In this document: one piece after another, positions 16,052-16,675 of the stretch
Numbering within the stretch: position 1 is the stretch's first letter
How the letters are laid out: each line of letters opens with the position of its first letter
DNA from: Balneolales bacterium
Lineage (GTDB): Bacteria; Bacteroidota; Rhodothermia; Balneolales; HLUCCA01
NCBI GenBank assembly: GCA_022565415.1
Contig: JAIUMT010000035.1
Span: 1 to 16,675, forward strand
Reading direction: 5' to 3'
DNA: 16,675 nt
Position numbers and translations under genes: made by a program
The notes under the pieces: generated by a model
Seen by the model: the letters and a program-made list of their open reading frames with translations, nothing else
What the model was told of the DNA's origin: nothing
The model's database searches: none

Positions 16052-16675
16052 GTGATTTTAATTGACTACCTGATTATCATCGGTTATCTGCTAATACTGA
16101 TCGGAATCGGTATTTATCTTCAGCATCGGGCTTCGCGAAGTACCGACAGTTTCTTCCTTGGCGATCGTGGACTACCCTGGTGGGCACTCGGAGCCTCGGG
16201 CATGGCCTCGAATCTGGATGTTTCGGGCACGATGATTATCGCCGCGCTGGTCTATGCCATGGGTGTGCAGGGATTCTTTATCGAAATTCGTGGCGGAGTC
16301 GTTCTGATTCTCGCATTTTTCATGATTTTCATGGGGAAATGGAACCGCCGGGCCGAGGTTATGACCATCGCCGAATGGATGGAGTTTCGTTTTGGCAAGA
16401 ACAAACAAGGTGAGGCTGCCCGAATTCTTGCAGCAGTCGCCCAGCTAACCTTCGCCATCTGGGCCATATCGTATTTCATTCAGGGAGCCGGCATCTTTTT
16501 AAGCCAGATTCTGGACATCTCTCCAGATCTTGCAGCCATACTCATGATCACACTTTGTGGCTTTTATGCCGCATTGAGTGGACTTTACGGCGTCGTTTAC
16601 ACCGAAGTATTTCAGGGAGCACTGATTCTCGTCGTTATTATTTACGTCGTTATTAACGTGATGACGGCCATCACA
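16052..16675 (+). CDS. Sodium:solute symporter (SSS family), N-terminal 208 residues (partial)
   Basis: Inner-membrane sodium-coupled transporter of the SSS/SGLT family, open to the right edge. The frame runs from GTG 16052 without a stop; GGGG at 16042-16045 may help as ribosome-binding site and no ATG lies nearby upstream. The first membrane helix is ILIDYLIIIGYLLILIGIGI; the loop STDSFFLGDRGLPWWALGASGMASN is the family's classic N-terminal signature (xDFFLAGRxLPWWxxGxSxxAS). Helices follow near residues 62-82, 90-104, 128-160 and 170-205. The family takes up sugars, amino acids and other solutes; the sugar locus makes a mono- or disaccharide likely (inference). Full-length members are usually 480-600 residues, so more than half is missing. 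It follows the second GHL10 gene by 63 bases with no strong terminator between, so co-transcription is plausible. Confidence 0.92.
   Translation, partial: MILIDYLIIIGYLLILIGIGIYLQHRASRSTDSFFLGDRGLPWWALGASGMASNLDVSGTMIIAALVYAMGVQGFFIEIRGGVVLILAFFMIFMGKWNRRAEVMTIAEWMEFRFGKNKQGEAARILAAVAQLTFAIWAISYFIQGAGIFLSQILDISPDLAAILMITLCGFYAALSGLYGVVYTEVFQGALILVVIIYVVINVMTAIT

Noticed and set aside
1..16675. tRNA/rRNA genes, CRISPR arrays, insertion sequences, attachment sites
   Set aside because: No cloverleaf or rRNA-like segment, no regularly spaced short repeats, no transposase or integrase frame and no flanking terminal repeats were seen on reading through.

Overview
The window looks like a glycan-acquisition locus from a bacterium of the FCB group, most likely Balneolota or Rhodothermota. 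Three things point there: a SusC-type TonB-dependent receptor with an N-terminal carboxypeptidase-regulatory-like domain, a PorV/PorQ-type barrel protein, and type IX secretion (T9SS) C-terminal sorting domains of the YPNPFNP...SGMYIYRL...KMLLIK type. The placement to phylum is an inference from protein style, not from a marker gene.

Layout. On the minus strand, 1-1779 is the N-terminal 593 residues of a GH38 alpha-mannosidase that runs off the left edge. A 355-base AT-rich divergent intergenic region (1780-2134) carries two strong palindromes and plausible promoters facing both ways. All later genes are on the plus strand. 2135-4309 is a T9SS-exported protein with two tandem CBM9-like domains, followed by a Rho-independent terminator (4352-4395). 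Next comes a tightly packed series: TonB-dependent receptor (4428-7082), a large exported FN3-containing protein with a sorting-type C-terminus (7094-10357), a PorV/PorQ-family barrel (10357-11370), a GntR-HTH/LacI-sensor regulator (11380-12489), a GHL10 family lipoprotein hydrolase (12509-14011), and a second GHL10 hydrolase with a golvesin-like domain and a T9SS domain (14018-15988). After 63 bases a sodium:solute symporter begins (16052) and runs off the right edge.

How the parts may work together (inference). The two GHL10 enzymes and the CBM9-like protein act at or outside the cell surface on a glycan. The TonB receptor imports fragments with the help of the large FN3 protein, which sits where SusD would be; no SusD is present. 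The GH38 enzyme, which shows no signal peptide, trims alpha-mannosides inside the cell, and the SSS symporter carries the sugar across the inner membrane. The embedded regulator would sense the sugar.

The most unusual observation is that two neighbouring genes are each broken by a single in-frame stop codon with the reading frame intact on both sides: TAG at 8147-8149 in the FN3 protein and TAA at 12169-12171 in the regulator. Other genes in the window use TAA and TAG as normal stops, so general recoding does not explain this. Recent inactivation, a variant in the sampled population, or sequencing/assembly error are the live explanations. No RNA gene, CRISPR array, insertion sequence or attachment site was seen.
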